DNA from: Micromonospora coxensis
GTDB lineage: Bacteria; Actinomycetota; Actinomycetes; Mycobacteriales; Micromonosporaceae
Direction: 5' to 3'
DNA length: 64,000 nucleotides
Assembly: GCF_900090295.1 (NCBI RefSeq)
Contig: NZ_LT607753.1
Span: 2,108,001-2,172,000 of the forward strand
The notes under the pieces are model-generated. The model was given only the letters and a program-made list of their open reading frames with translations, searched no databases and was not told the origin of the DNA. A program made the position numbers and the translations under genes. This document shows positions 44,929 to 53,865 of this stretch, piece by piece. Position 1 is the stretch's first letter. Each line of letters begins with the position of its first letter.

Positions 44929-47900
44929 TCACGGGCGGGTACGCCGACGGGCGCCGCCCCGGCGGGACCGGCGCCGGCCGGTGCCGCCCTCACCGCTCTC
45001 CTCGTCGGTGTCGCCGTCGCCCAGCGCGTCCGGGTCGTCCGCCCCGGCCAGCCGGGCCGACTCGCCCTCCTGGGCGTCCGCGACGGCCGGCGCGGCCGGC
45101 GTCTCCGCCTCGTACCGGGACAGGTCGTAGCCCATGGTGTCGTGGTACTCGGCGTCGGTGGCGGGGGCGGCGACCTCGGGAGCCTCGGTCGTCTCCACCA
45201 CCGTCCGCTCGGCGGCGGCGCCCTTGCGGGCGCGCCGGCGCGTCGACGTGGCGGGCTGCTCGGTCGGCGGGGGGGCCACCGCCGAGGCGACCGCCTTGAC
45301 CTTCTCCCCCGCGCCGCCGGAGCGCGGCTTCTCCGGCACCGGCTCGGTGTGGATGATCAGGCCGCGACCCTTGCAGCACTCGCAGGGCTCGCTGAACGCC
45401 TCCAGCAGCCCGGCGCCGATCCGCTTGCGGGTCATCTGCACCAGGCCGAGCGAGGTGATCTCGGTGACCTGGTGCTTGGTCCGGTCCCGGCCCAGGCACT
45501 CGGTCAGCCGGCGCAGCACCAGCTCACGGTTGGACTCCAGCACCATGTCGATGAAGTCGATCACCACGATGCCGCCGATGTCCCGCAGCCGGAGCTGACG
45601 GACGATCTCCTCGGCCGCCTCCAGGTTGTTGCGGGTGACCGTCTCCTCCAGGTTGCCGCCGGAGCCGGTGTACTTGCCGGTGTTGACGTCGACGACGGTC
45701 ATCGCCTCGGTCCGGTCGATCACCAGCGAGCCGCCCGAGGGGAGGAAGACCTTGCGGTCCAGCCCCTTGATGATCTGCTCGTCGATGCGGTACTCGGCGA
45801 AGACGTCGGAGGTGCCGACGTGCCGGCGCAGCCGGGCGACCAGGTCGGGCGAGACGTGCGACAGGTACGACTCGACCATGTCGTACGGCTGCTCGCCCTC
45901 GATGACCAGCTCGCGGAAGTCCTCGTTGAACAGGTCCCGGACGACCCGGATGACCAGGTCCGGCTCCTCGTAGAGCAGCACCGGGGCGCCACCCTCGGCC
46001 GCCTTGGCCTGGATGTCCTCCCACTGCGCCTGGAGCCGCTTGACGTCCCGGGCCAGCTCGTCCTCGCTGGCGCCCTCGGCAGCCGTGCGGACGATCACCC
46101 CGGCGCCGTCCGGCACCAGCTTCTTCAGCACGTCGCGCAGCCGCTTGCGCTCGGTGTCGGGCAGCTTGCGGCTGATCCCGGAGGCGTTGCCGTTGGGCAC
46201 GTAGACCAGGTGCCGGCCGGAGAGCGCGATGTGGCTGGTCAGCCGGGCGCCCTTGTGCCCGATCGGGTCCTTGGTGACCTGGACCAGCACCGAGTCGCCG
46301 GAGCGCAGCGCCTGCTCGATCGAGCGGGCCCGCCCCTCCAGGCCGGTGGTGTCCCAGTTCACCTCGCCGGCGTACAGCACGGCGTTGCGGCCGCGCCCGA
46401 TGTCGACGAAGGCCGCCTCCATGCTGGGCAGGACGTTCTGCACCTTGCCGAGGTAGACGTTGCCGGCCATGGTGCCGGAGGAGTTGCGGGTGACGTAGTG
46501 CTCGACCAGCACACCGTCCTCGAGGACGGCGATCTGGGTGCGGTCGCCGCGCTGGCGTACCGCCATCACCCGGTCGACCGCCTCCCGGCGGGCCAGGAAC
46601 TCCGACTCGCTGAGGATCGGCGGGCGGGTGCGCCGCTGCTCGCGGCCGTCCCGGCGGCGCTGGCGCTTGGCCTCCAGCCGGGTCGAGCCGGAGACGCCCT
46701 GCACCTCGTCGACGGCCTTGCGCGGCTCACGGATCTTGACGACGGTCGGCACGCCGTCGTCGGCGCCCCCCTCGGCGTCCCCGGCGCCCCGGCGGCGGCG
46801 ACGGCGACGGCGGCGGGTCATCCCGTCGCCCTCGCCTTCCTCCTCCTCGCCCTCCTCGGTCTCGGCCTCCTCGGCCTCGACCTGGGCGGCCTCCTCGCCC
46901 TCCTCCTCGTCGGCCTCGTCGGCGCCACCCTTGCCGCGGCCACGGCCCCGGCGACCACGACGACGACGGCGACGCCCGGCGGCGGTCTCGTCCTCGTCCT
47001 CGTCCTCGGCGGCGGCCTCCTCGTCCTCGGCGGTGGTCTCCTCCTCGACCTCGGCGGCCTCGACCGGCTCGGCCTCGCGACGGCCACGGCGGCGACGGCG
47101 GCCGGTCTCGGCCGGCTCCTCCTCGGCGACCTCGGCCAGCGGGCCGGGCTCGACCACCCGGAAGGTCGGCAGTTCCTCGGGCTGGGGGGCCATGAAGAGC
47201 ACGGTCGGCGCGGAGAGCGCGGCGCGGCGCCGGCGGGTGCGCGGCGCCGGCTCGGCCTGCTCCACCGGCTGCTCGCCGCCGGGCACGCTCACCCCGGGCG
47301 GGACCTCGCCGGCCCGGCTCTCGGCGCCGGACGCGGCGACGGCCGGCACGGCGGCCCCCGAGTCGGTGGCGGCCGCTTCGGTGGCCTCGGCCCGCGCCGC
47401 GATCTCGGCGGGCTCCTCCTCGGCGAGTTCCTCGTCGGCGACGGTCGGCTCGGTGGGGGCCGCCGCCTCGACGGCCGGCTCCTCGGTCTCCACCGCCGGG
47501 GTCACGACCTCGACGGGCGCGCCGGACGGGGCGAGGACCTCGGCGGTCGGCGGGGCCTCGGCGGGCGTCTCCACCGCCGGGGCGGCGGCCTTGCGACGCC
47601 GGGTACGGGTCACCTTCACCGGCGGCACGACCTCGGCGGAGGGCTCCTCCACCCCGGTCGCCACGATCGGCTCCTCGGCCGCCGCCTTAGCGGGTGTCGC
47701 CTTCCGCCGGCGACGGGTGGTCTTCGGCGCGGTGTCCAGTTCACCGGCGACCGGGACGATCACCTCGGCCTGGTGCGTCTCGTCGGTGGCCGACGCGGCG
47801 GCGGTCGGCGCCTCGGCGGGCACCTCCGGCTGCTCCGGCTGGCTCAGCGGAGCGACCTTGCGCCGGGTGGCGCGGCGACGCTTCGGCGCCTCCGCGGCCT

Positions 47901-48009
47901 CGGCCGGCGGGGTCTCCGGGCTGCTGCCGGTCGTGGCGGTGCTGTCGGCGGTGTCGCCGGCCGGCTGTGAACCGGTCCGTTCGCCACCCTCGGGCTCGTT
48001 CTCGAGCAT
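44929..48009 (-). CDS. rne: Ribonuclease E/G family protein
   Basis: The 1026-residue protein has a long acidic, Ala/Glu/Val-rich N-terminal half with Arg-rich patches (RRRRRRRRG types) and then the catalytic core: S1 domain (GNVYLGKVQNVLPSMEAAFVDIG), the DNase I-like part with metal-binding aspartates (VVDVNTGKYTG and VIDFID), and the zinc-link CECCKGRG. A basic C-terminal tail follows. It is the main endoribonuclease for mRNA decay and rRNA processing. The disordered N-terminus, rather than the C-terminus as in E. coli, is typical of actinobacteria. ATG 48009 starts MLENEPEGG. Confidence 0.95.
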   Translation of the reverse strand: MLENEPEGGERTGSQPAGDTADSTATTGSSPETPPAEAAEAPKRRRATRRKVAPLSQPEQPEVPAEAPTAAASATDETHQAEVIVPVAGELDTAPKTTRRRRKATPAKAAAEEPIVATGVEEPSAEVVPPVKVTRTRRRKAAAPAVETPAEAPPTAEVLAPSGAPVEVVTPAVETEEPAVEAAAPTEPTVADEELAEEEPAEIAARAEATEAAATDSGAAVPAVAASGAESRAGEVPPGVSVPGGEQPVEQAEPAPRTRRRRAALSAPTVLFMAPQPEELPTFRVVEPGPLAEVAEEEPAETGRRRRRGRREAEPVEAAEVEEETTAEDEEAAAEDEDEDETAAGRRRRRRGRRGRGRGKGGADEADEEEGEEAAQVEAEEAETEEGEEEEGEGDGMTRRRRRRRRRGAGDAEGGADDGVPTVVKIREPRKAVDEVQGVSGSTRLEAKRQRRRDGREQRRTRPPILSESEFLARREAVDRVMAVRQRGDRTQIAVLEDGVLVEHYVTRNSSGTMAGNVYLGKVQNVLPSMEAAFVDIGRGRNAVLYAGEVNWDTTGLEGRARSIEQALRSGDSVLVQVTKDPIGHKGARLTSHIALSGRHLVYVPNGNASGISRKLPDTERKRLRDVLKKLVPDGAGVIVRTAAEGASEDELARDVKRLQAQWEDIQAKAAEGGAPVLLYEEPDLVIRVVRDLFNEDFRELVIEGEQPYDMVESYLSHVSPDLVARLRRHVGTSDVFAEYRIDEQIIKGLDRKVFLPSGGSLVIDRTEAMTVVDVNTGKYTGSGGNLEETVTRNNLEAAEEIVRQLRLRDIGGIVVIDFIDMVLESNRELVLRRLTECLGRDRTKHQVTEITSLGLVQMTRKRIGAGLLEAFSEPCECCKGRGLIIHTEPVPEKPRSGGAGEKVKAVASAVAPPPTEQPATSTRRRARKGAAAERTVVETTEAPEVAAPATDAEYHDTMGYDLSRYEAETPAAPAVADAQEGESARLAGADDPDALGDGDTDEESGEGGTGRRRSRRGGARRRTRP

Positions 48010-48141
48010 GGAGGTTCTCCAGTTCTGGCTGCCCCGGGCGCGGGTGAGCGCTGCCACGCAGGGTCGCCGCAAAAGTGTTTCCGCCGGGCGCGCGAGGTGC
48101 GCGACCGCCGAAGTCTGCCTGCCTGGAACGCTGACCGACGG

Positions 48142-48918
48142 TCAGTGTTCCCCGATGGTTGCCCCGTCGCGGTCCGCGTCCAACGGATCCACGATCTCGC
48201 CCTGCGCGGTCAACGTGCCCTGCGCCAGCCGGATCACCCTGGGCGAGACCGGCGGCTCCAGGTCGGCCACCACGCGGAGGCCGGAAAGGACGTCATCGGG
48301 CCGTACGGACGGGGTGACCTGCCGCACGACCAGTTCGAGTATCGCACACGACACGCCCGGGGCCCCGGAAGGCGTCTCCGCGGGCGGGAGCACATCGATG
48401 CTCATGACGGCAGCGCGGGCGTCGAAGGTGCGCCGGCCCTGCTTGGTCATCCGCTCGACCGACACCTCGTCGGCGGCGGTGAAGGCGGCGACCGCGCGCT
48501 CCAGCGCGGCCGGCTCCACCTCCGGCAGCTCGATGCGCCAGTGCGAGGCCTCGATCCGGTCGGCCAGGCTGCCCCCGTTGGCGACCACCGCGTCGAGCAC
48601 GTCCAGGCCGGGCGAGAGCGCGGCGTCCAGCGCGGCGCGCAGCTGCTCCGGGTCGACCGGCTCACGCAGCCCGATCTCCAGGTACTCGGCCTCGCTGGCC
48701 ACGCCGGTGGGGGCCGCGCTGGCGTACGAGATCTTGGGGTGCGGGGTGAAGCCCTGGGAGAAGGCGATCGGCACCCCGGCCCGGCGCAGCGCCCGCTCGA
48801 AGGCCCGGGCGAAGTCCCGGTGCGAGGTGAACCGCAACGGCCCGCGCTTGGCGTACCGGATCCGGACGCGCTGGACGACCGGCGCCTGCCCGCCCTCCGG
48901 CTGTGGTTTCCTACTGAT
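48142..48918 (-). CDS. TIGR03936/DUF2344 family protein, apparent ATC start
   Basis: The family domain begins upstream of any usual start: RVRIRYAKRGPLRFTSHRDFARAFER runs across the first possible TTG (48837), so starting there would cut off conserved residues. Reading back to the in-frame stop at 48952-48954, there is no ATG, GTG, TTG or CTG. ATC at 48916-48918 has GAGGAG seven bases upstream and would give ISRKPQPEGGQAPVVQ. DUF2344 proteins are usually fused to or next to the radical SAM protein encoded upstream here; the function is unknown, possibly RNA modification. Confidence 0.85.
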   Translation of the reverse strand: MSRKPQPEGGQAPVVQRVRIRYAKRGPLRFTSHRDFARAFERALRRAGVPIAFSQGFTPHPKISYASAAPTGVASEAEYLEIGLREPVDPEQLRAALDAALSPGLDVLDAVVANGGSLADRIEASHWRIELPEVEPAALERAVAAFTAADEVSVERMTKQGRRTFDARAAVMSIDVLPPAETPSGAPGVSCAILELVVRQVTPSVRPDDVLSGLRVVADLEPPVSPRVIRLAQGTLTAQGEIVDPLDADRDGATIGEH

Positions 48919-49055
48919 CGTCGTGCTCCTCGTTCGGTCAGAACCGGTTGATCATGACGTTGGCGGCGACACGCCGTGCCGCAGACGATAACTTCATGAT
49001 CAGCGGGCGGAGCGGGCGGCGCGCGGAGGACCCGCGGCGCGCCCGCTCCGGACGG

Positions 49056-51041
49056 TCACTGCGGGGCGCCGGCGGGGGCCTTCAGCCCGTTGACCGGGGT
49101 GAGCGGCAGCAGCTTCTTCCCGGTCGGGCCGATCTGGATCTCGGTGTCCATCGACGGGCAGACGCCGCAGTCGAAGCACGGGGTCCAGCGGCAGTCGTCC
49201 TGCTCGTACTCGGCGAGCGAGTCCTGCCAGTCCTGCCAGAGCCAGTCCTTGTCCAGGCCGGAGTCGAGGTGGTCCCAGGGCAGGACCTCCAGCTCGTCGC
49301 GCTCCCGGGTGGTGTACCAGTCGAGGTCGACGCCGAAGGTCGGCAGCACCTCGTCGGCGGCCTCCACCCAGCGGCGGTACGAGAAGTGCTCGCTCCAGCC
49401 GTCGAAGCGGCCGCCGTTCTCCCAGACCTTGCGGATCACCGCGCCGACCCGGCGGTCACCACGGCTGAGCAGGCCTTCGATCAGCGACGGCTCGCCGTCG
49501 TGGTACCGGAAACCGATCGCCCGGCCCAGCGAGCGGTCCGCGTTGATCGCCTGCTTCAGCAGCTTGAGCCGGCCGTCGATGACCTCCGGCCGCTCCATCG
49601 CCGCCCACTGGAACGGGGTGTGCGGCTTCGGCACGAACCCGCCGATGGAGACCGTGCAGCGGATGTCCTTGGAGCCGGTGGCGGCCCGGCCGGCCCGGAT
49701 CACCTCGTGCGCCATGTCGGCGATCTCGAGGACGTCCTCGTCCGTCTCGGTGGGCAGGCCGCACATGAAGTAGAGCTTCACCTGCCGCCAGCCGTTGGTG
49801 TACGCGGTCACGACGGTGCGGATGAGGTCTTCCTTCGACACCATCTTGTTGATGACCTTGCGGATCCGCTCCGACCCGCCCTCGGGGGCGAAGGTCAGAC
49901 CGGTGCGCCGCCCGTTGCGGGACAGCTCCTGCGCCAGGTCGATGTTGAACGCGTCCACCCGGGTCGACGGCAGCGAGAGCGAGACGTTGGTGCCCTCGTA
50001 CTGCTGGGCCAGGCCGGAGCACATGTCGCCGATCTCCGAGTGGTCGGCCGACGACAGCGACAGCAGCCCCACCTCGTGGAAACCGGAGAACTCCAGCCCC
50101 TGCTGCACCATCTGGCCGACCGTGGTGATCGAGCGCTCCCGCACCGGGCGGGTGATCATGCCGGCCTGGCAGAACCGGCAGCCCCGGGTGCAGCCCCGGA
50201 AGATCTCCACCGCGTACCGCTCGTGCACCGTCTCGGCCAGCGGGACGAGGGGCTTCTTCGGGTACGGCCAGGCGTCCAGGTCCATCGTCGTGCGCTTGTG
50301 CACCCGGAACGGCACGTCCGGGCGGTTCGGCACGACCCGCTGGATCCGGCCGTCCGGCAGGTAGTCCACGTCGTAGAAGCGCGGCACGTAGACGCTCTCG
50401 GTGCGGGCCAGCCGCAGCAGCAGCTCGTCCCGGCCGCCGGGCGAGCCCTCCGACTTCCACTCCCGGACGATCGTGGTGATCTCCAGGACCGCTTCCTCGC
50501 CGTCGCCGAGCACGGCGGCGTCGACGAAGTCGGCGATCGGCTCCGGGTTGAACGCGGCGTGCCCGCCGGCCACGATCACCGGGTCGGCGTCGGTGCGGTC
50601 GGCGGCGAGCATCGGGATGCCGGCCAGGTCGATCGCGGTGAGCAGGTTGGTGTAGCCCAGTTCGGTGGAGAACGAGACACCGAACACGTCGAAGTCGCGC
50701 ACCGAGCGGTGGGCGTCGACGGTGAACTGCGGCACGCCGTGGGCGCGCATCAGCTTCTCCAGGTCCGGCCAGACCGCGTACGTCCGCTCGGCGAGCACGT
50801 CGGGCAGCTCGTTGAGCACCTCGTAGAGGATCTGGACGCCCTGGTTGGGCAGGCCCACCTCGTACGCGTCGGGGTACATCAGCGCCCAGCGCACGGTCGC
50901 CGCGTCCCAGTCCTTGACCACCGCGCCCAGCTCGCCACCGACGTACTGGATGGGCTTGGTCACCTGGGGCAGCAGCGGCTCCAGCCGGGGCCAGATCGAG
51001 TTGGACGCGGCGGGGCGCGGCGTCGTGGACGGGGCACTCAT
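49056..51041 (-). CDS. TIGR03960 family B12-binding-type radical SAM protein
   Basis: The 661-residue protein has an N-terminal cobalamin-binding-like domain (GGELGAVVKDWDAATVRWAL, VIVAGGHAAFNPEP), the radical SAM motif CxxxCxxC (FRGCTRGCRFCQAG) and a C-terminal Cys cluster (CRWTPCFDCGVC) that may bind another cluster. TIGR03960 proteins pair with TIGR03936/DUF2344 proteins, as here with the gene 137 bp downstream. The reaction is unknown. ATG 51041 starts MSAPSTTPRP. Confidence 0.93.
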   Translation of the reverse strand: MSAPSTTPRPAASNSIWPRLEPLLPQVTKPIQYVGGELGAVVKDWDAATVRWALMYPDAYEVGLPNQGVQILYEVLNELPDVLAERTYAVWPDLEKLMRAHGVPQFTVDAHRSVRDFDVFGVSFSTELGYTNLLTAIDLAGIPMLAADRTDADPVIVAGGHAAFNPEPIADFVDAAVLGDGEEAVLEITTIVREWKSEGSPGGRDELLLRLARTESVYVPRFYDVDYLPDGRIQRVVPNRPDVPFRVHKRTTMDLDAWPYPKKPLVPLAETVHERYAVEIFRGCTRGCRFCQAGMITRPVRERSITTVGQMVQQGLEFSGFHEVGLLSLSSADHSEIGDMCSGLAQQYEGTNVSLSLPSTRVDAFNIDLAQELSRNGRRTGLTFAPEGGSERIRKVINKMVSKEDLIRTVVTAYTNGWRQVKLYFMCGLPTETDEDVLEIADMAHEVIRAGRAATGSKDIRCTVSIGGFVPKPHTPFQWAAMERPEVIDGRLKLLKQAINADRSLGRAIGFRYHDGEPSLIEGLLSRGDRRVGAVIRKVWENGGRFDGWSEHFSYRRWVEAADEVLPTFGVDLDWYTTRERDELEVLPWDHLDSGLDKDWLWQDWQDSLAEYEQDDCRWTPCFDCGVCPSMDTEIQIGPTGKKLLPLTPVNGLKAPAGAPQ

Positions 51042-51203
51042 GATGCCCAAGGGTACGCGTCCACCGGCCGGCGACCACGGCGCACCGGGCAGCACCGCCC
51101 GGGGCGCGGTGGACTCCTCCGGCAGCCGGGCGGACGGGACGCGGATCGCGGACGTTGGCACGCCGGTACTAACCTCGGACCGGCGCGAGAGGAGATTGCC
51201 GCG

Positions 51204-53027
51204 ATGCCGCAGCCGCAGCCGGGTCCGGACCGGCCGGCCGAGGGGAGCACGCCGGTGACCGATCCGGGCCGGGAGCCGGCCGTCGCCGACGAGCCGACGC
51301 CCTCTCCCGTACCCCCGCCGGCCGGACCCCGCACGGGCCCGGAGGACACCCGTGAGCTCCCCGCCGACCAGGCCGGGGCCACCTCGCCGGGCGACGTACG
51401 TCCGACCGCGCCGGGGCCCGACGCGCCGGCCGACGCGGACCCCGACCGCCCGGACGAGCCCGTCGCCGCCGAGCCGGGCCGGACCGACCCGCGACCCGAC
51501 GAGCCGGCCGGCACGGCATCGGCCGGTGCCGCCGCGCCCGGCGCACCGGGTCCGGCGAGCGCACCCGGCACGGACGAGCCCACCGCGGCCGAGCCCACCG
51601 CCGCCGAGCCCACCGCAGCCGAGCCGACCGCCGCCGAGCCGACCGCGGCCGAGCCCGACCGGGCCGCGGCCACGCGTGTCGACGCGCCGGACCCCACCCG
51701 GGTCGAACCGGTGTCCCCCGCCGCACCCGCACCTACGCGCGTCGACGCCGCCGTCCCGCCCGCCGCGCCGGACCCCACGCGGGCCGAACCCGTCCCACCC
51801 GCCGCGCCACAGCCCACCCGCGTCGAGCCCGTCTCCCCGGCCGCGCCCGCGCCCACGCGGGTCGAGGCCGTCCCACCCACGGCGCCGGACCCCACCCGGG
51901 TCGAGCCGACGCCGGACGGCACCCGGGTCGACCCCGAGCCGCCGCCCGCGCCCCGCTGGAGCGGCTCCGCGCCGGTGCCGCCCCCGCCGCCGCGCCGCCG
52001 TGGCTGGGGCGAGTCGGCCGAGCCCACCCCGGTCCCGCCGCCGGCCCCGACCGACCTGCCCGAGCACCGCGCTCCGGTCGACCCGTGGGCGGGCGCGGAC
52101 ACCGGCTCCTGGGAGCTGGACCACCCGCTCCCTCCGCTGCCGCCGACGCTGTCCTACCCGGCGCCCCCGGCCACCCGCCCCTACCAGGCCACGCCGCACC
52201 ACCAGGCCACACCGCCGCCCGCGCCGCACCACCCGGTGTCGCCGCCCGCGCCGCACCGGCCGACCCCACCGCCGCCGCCCCGACCGGCGCCGGCACCGAC
52301 CCGGCCGTACCCGGTCCCGCCGGTGGCCCGTCCGGTCTCCCCGCCGCCCCGGCCGGCGCCCGCCCCTCCCGCACCGCCGGCGACCCGGCCGCCGAAGCAG
52401 CGCAAGGCCCGCCGTCCGGAGCCGACCACGCCGCCGCCGGGCTGGCAGGCCCCCAAGGGGTACGTCCCGGTACGCAAGCGGCGGCGCTGGCCCTGGGTGC
52501 TGCTGCTCAGCCTGGCCTGCTGCTGCGGCTGCCCGGCATGGTTCGGCAAGCCGATGTGGGAGCAGTACCCGGTCGACGCCGCCCTGCCCGGCCAGGTGGC
52601 CGACCTGACGCTGCGCGACGACACCGGCAGCGCGGCGACCGTCAAGCGCCTCGAGGCCGAGGTGCGCGGGGCGCACCTGATCTCCGAGGACGTCTTCGCC
52701 GGGGTCTACCGCACCGGCGACGGCAAGCGGGTGACGGTGTTCGGCGCGACCGGCTTCCGGATCACCCCGGAGTCGGACGCCGACGACGAGATGACCCGGC
52801 TCACCGGCACGTACGGGCTGGGCAGCCCGGAGCAGGTGGACACCGGCGTACGCGGCCGGCACGGCCGCTGCGCGACGGGCCGCGCGGACGGCGACGACGT
52901 GGTGGTCTGCACCTCGGTCGACCACGGCAGCATCACCACGGGCGTGTTCACCCGGCTCTCGGTCGACGACAGCGCCCGCCTGCTGGACACCCTGCGCGCC
53001 GAGATCATCGCCCCGAGCCAGGGCTGA
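51204..53027 (+). CDS. Proline-rich single-pass membrane protein
   Basis: The 607-residue protein has a disordered N-terminal part of about 425 residues rich in Pro, Ala and Thr. It includes five tandem TAAEP pentapeptides and about six PTRVEP-type repeats. One transmembrane segment follows (WPWVLLLSLACCCGCPAWF, about residues 427-447), then a 160-residue extracellular domain with two cysteines (HGRCATG and VVVCTS). I do not recognise a family. GGAG lies upstream of the ATG. Confidence 0.8.
   Translation: MPQPQPGPDRPAEGSTPVTDPGREPAVADEPTPSPVPPPAGPRTGPEDTRELPADQAGATSPGDVRPTAPGPDAPADADPDRPDEPVAAEPGRTDPRPDEPAGTASAGAAAPGAPGPASAPGTDEPTAAEPTAAEPTAAEPTAAEPTAAEPDRAAATRVDAPDPTRVEPVSPAAPAPTRVDAAVPPAAPDPTRAEPVPPAAPQPTRVEPVSPAAPAPTRVEAVPPTAPDPTRVEPTPDGTRVDPEPPPAPRWSGSAPVPPPPPRRRGWGESAEPTPVPPPAPTDLPEHRAPVDPWAGADTGSWELDHPLPPLPPTLSYPAPPATRPYQATPHHQATPPPAPHHPVSPPAPHRPTPPPPPRPAPAPTRPYPVPPVARPVSPPPRPAPAPPAPPATRPPKQRKARRPEPTTPPPGWQAPKGYVPVRKRRRWPWVLLLSLACCCGCPAWFGKPMWEQYPVDAALPGQVADLTLRDDTGSAATVKRLEAEVRGAHLISEDVFAGVYRTGDGKRVTVFGATGFRITPESDADDEMTRLTGTYGLGSPEQVDTGVRGRHGRCATGRADGDDVVVCTSVDHGSITTGVFTRLSVDDSARLLDTLRAEIIAPSQG
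51576..51650 (+). repeat. 15-bp in-frame tandem repeat, five copies
   Basis: Five copies of GAGCC(C/G)ACCGC(G/C/A)GCC encode EPTAA repeats within the proline-rich membrane protein. Variation is almost entirely synonymous, which suggests the peptide repeat is kept by selection. Confidence 0.85.
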
Positions 53028-53037
53028 CCGGGTCGGG

Positions 53038-53730
53038 TCAGGAGGGGGACTCGCCCGGGGTGGGCTCGCCGCGCCGGGGCGCGTAGCGGTGGACGTACTC
53101 CTGGCCGGTGAGCTTCTGGATCTCGGCCATGAGTTCGTCGGTCATCGCCCGCAGCGAGGTGCGGTCGTCCGGACGGCCGGTGAAGTCCAGCGGCTTGCCG
53201 AACCGCACGATGATCTTCGCTCGGCCCGGTCGCGGCACCCGCGCGCCGATCGGCTGGGCCCGGTCGGTGCCGATCATGCCGACCGGGATGATCGGTACGC
53301 CGGCCGCCACCGCCAGCCGGGCCGCGCCCGTGCGCCCCCGGTACAGTCGCCCGTCCGGGGAGCGGGTCCCCTCCGGGTACACGGCCACCAGATCGCCGCC
53401 CCGCAGCGCGGGGATGGCGGCGTCGAACGCGGACAGCGCCGCGCGGCCGCCGGCCCGCTCGACCGGGATCGCGCCGAGGCCGGTGAGGACGAACTTGGAG
53501 AACGCCCCCTTGGGCCCGGTGCCCTTGAAGTACTCCGACTTGGCCCAGAACGCCAGGTGCCGGGGGACCACCGTGCCGAGGAAGAGTTCGTCGGCGACGG
53601 AGAGGTGGTTGCCGGCGAAGATCGCTCCCCCGGTCTCCGGGATGTGCTCCAACCCCTCCACGGTCGGACGGAAGGCCAACCGGAGCGCGGGCGCCACGGT
53701 GAGCTTGCCGATGGTGTAGAGCAGGGGCAC
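53038..53730 (-). CDS. 1-acyl-sn-glycerol-3-phosphate acyltransferase (PlsC-like)
   Basis: The 230-residue protein has the acyltransferase motif NHLSVADE (NHxxxxD), the GAIPVER segment and PEGTRSPDG, then IIPVGMIG. It transfers an acyl chain to lysophosphatidic acid or a related lipid at the membrane. The start is GTG 53730. It follows ileS on the same strand by 135 bp that include the ileS terminator. Confidence 0.92.
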   Translation of the reverse strand: MPLLYTIGKLTVAPALRLAFRPTVEGLEHIPETGGAIFAGNHLSVADELFLGTVVPRHLAFWAKSEYFKGTGPKGAFSKFVLTGLGAIPVERAGGRAALSAFDAAIPALRGGDLVAVYPEGTRSPDGRLYRGRTGAARLAVAAGVPIIPVGMIGTDRAQPIGARVPRPGRAKIIVRFGKPLDFTGRPDDRTSLRAMTDELMAEIQKLTGQEYVHRYAPRRGEPTPGESPS

Positions 53731-53818
53731 TGGTCCTCCGGCGGTCGTACGTGAACAGGCGGTGTCACGGTAGCGGACGGGCGCGCCCCCTACCGAGGGG
53801 GTGGCGCGGGATCACAGC

Positions 53819-53854
53819 AGGTGGTCCGGCGGCGCGGACGCCACCGGACCACCT
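53819..53854 (-). terminator. ileS terminator hairpin
   Basis: AGGTGGTCCGG (53819-53829) and CCGGACCACCT (53844-53854) form an 11-bp perfect stem with a 14-base loop. It lies 12 bases after the ileS stop. Confidence 0.75.
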
Positions 53855-53865
53855 CGCTCAGCAGG

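Noticed and set aside
45142..47970. Open frame of over 900 codons opposite rne
   Set aside because: It mirrors the Ala/Glu-rich part of rne, and its Gly/Leu-rich composition follows from GC bias. There is no start context or known domain.
48142..48837. Starting the DUF2344 gene at TTG 48837
   Set aside because: It would remove RIRYAKRGP, part of the conserved domain, and there is no ribosome-binding site before it.
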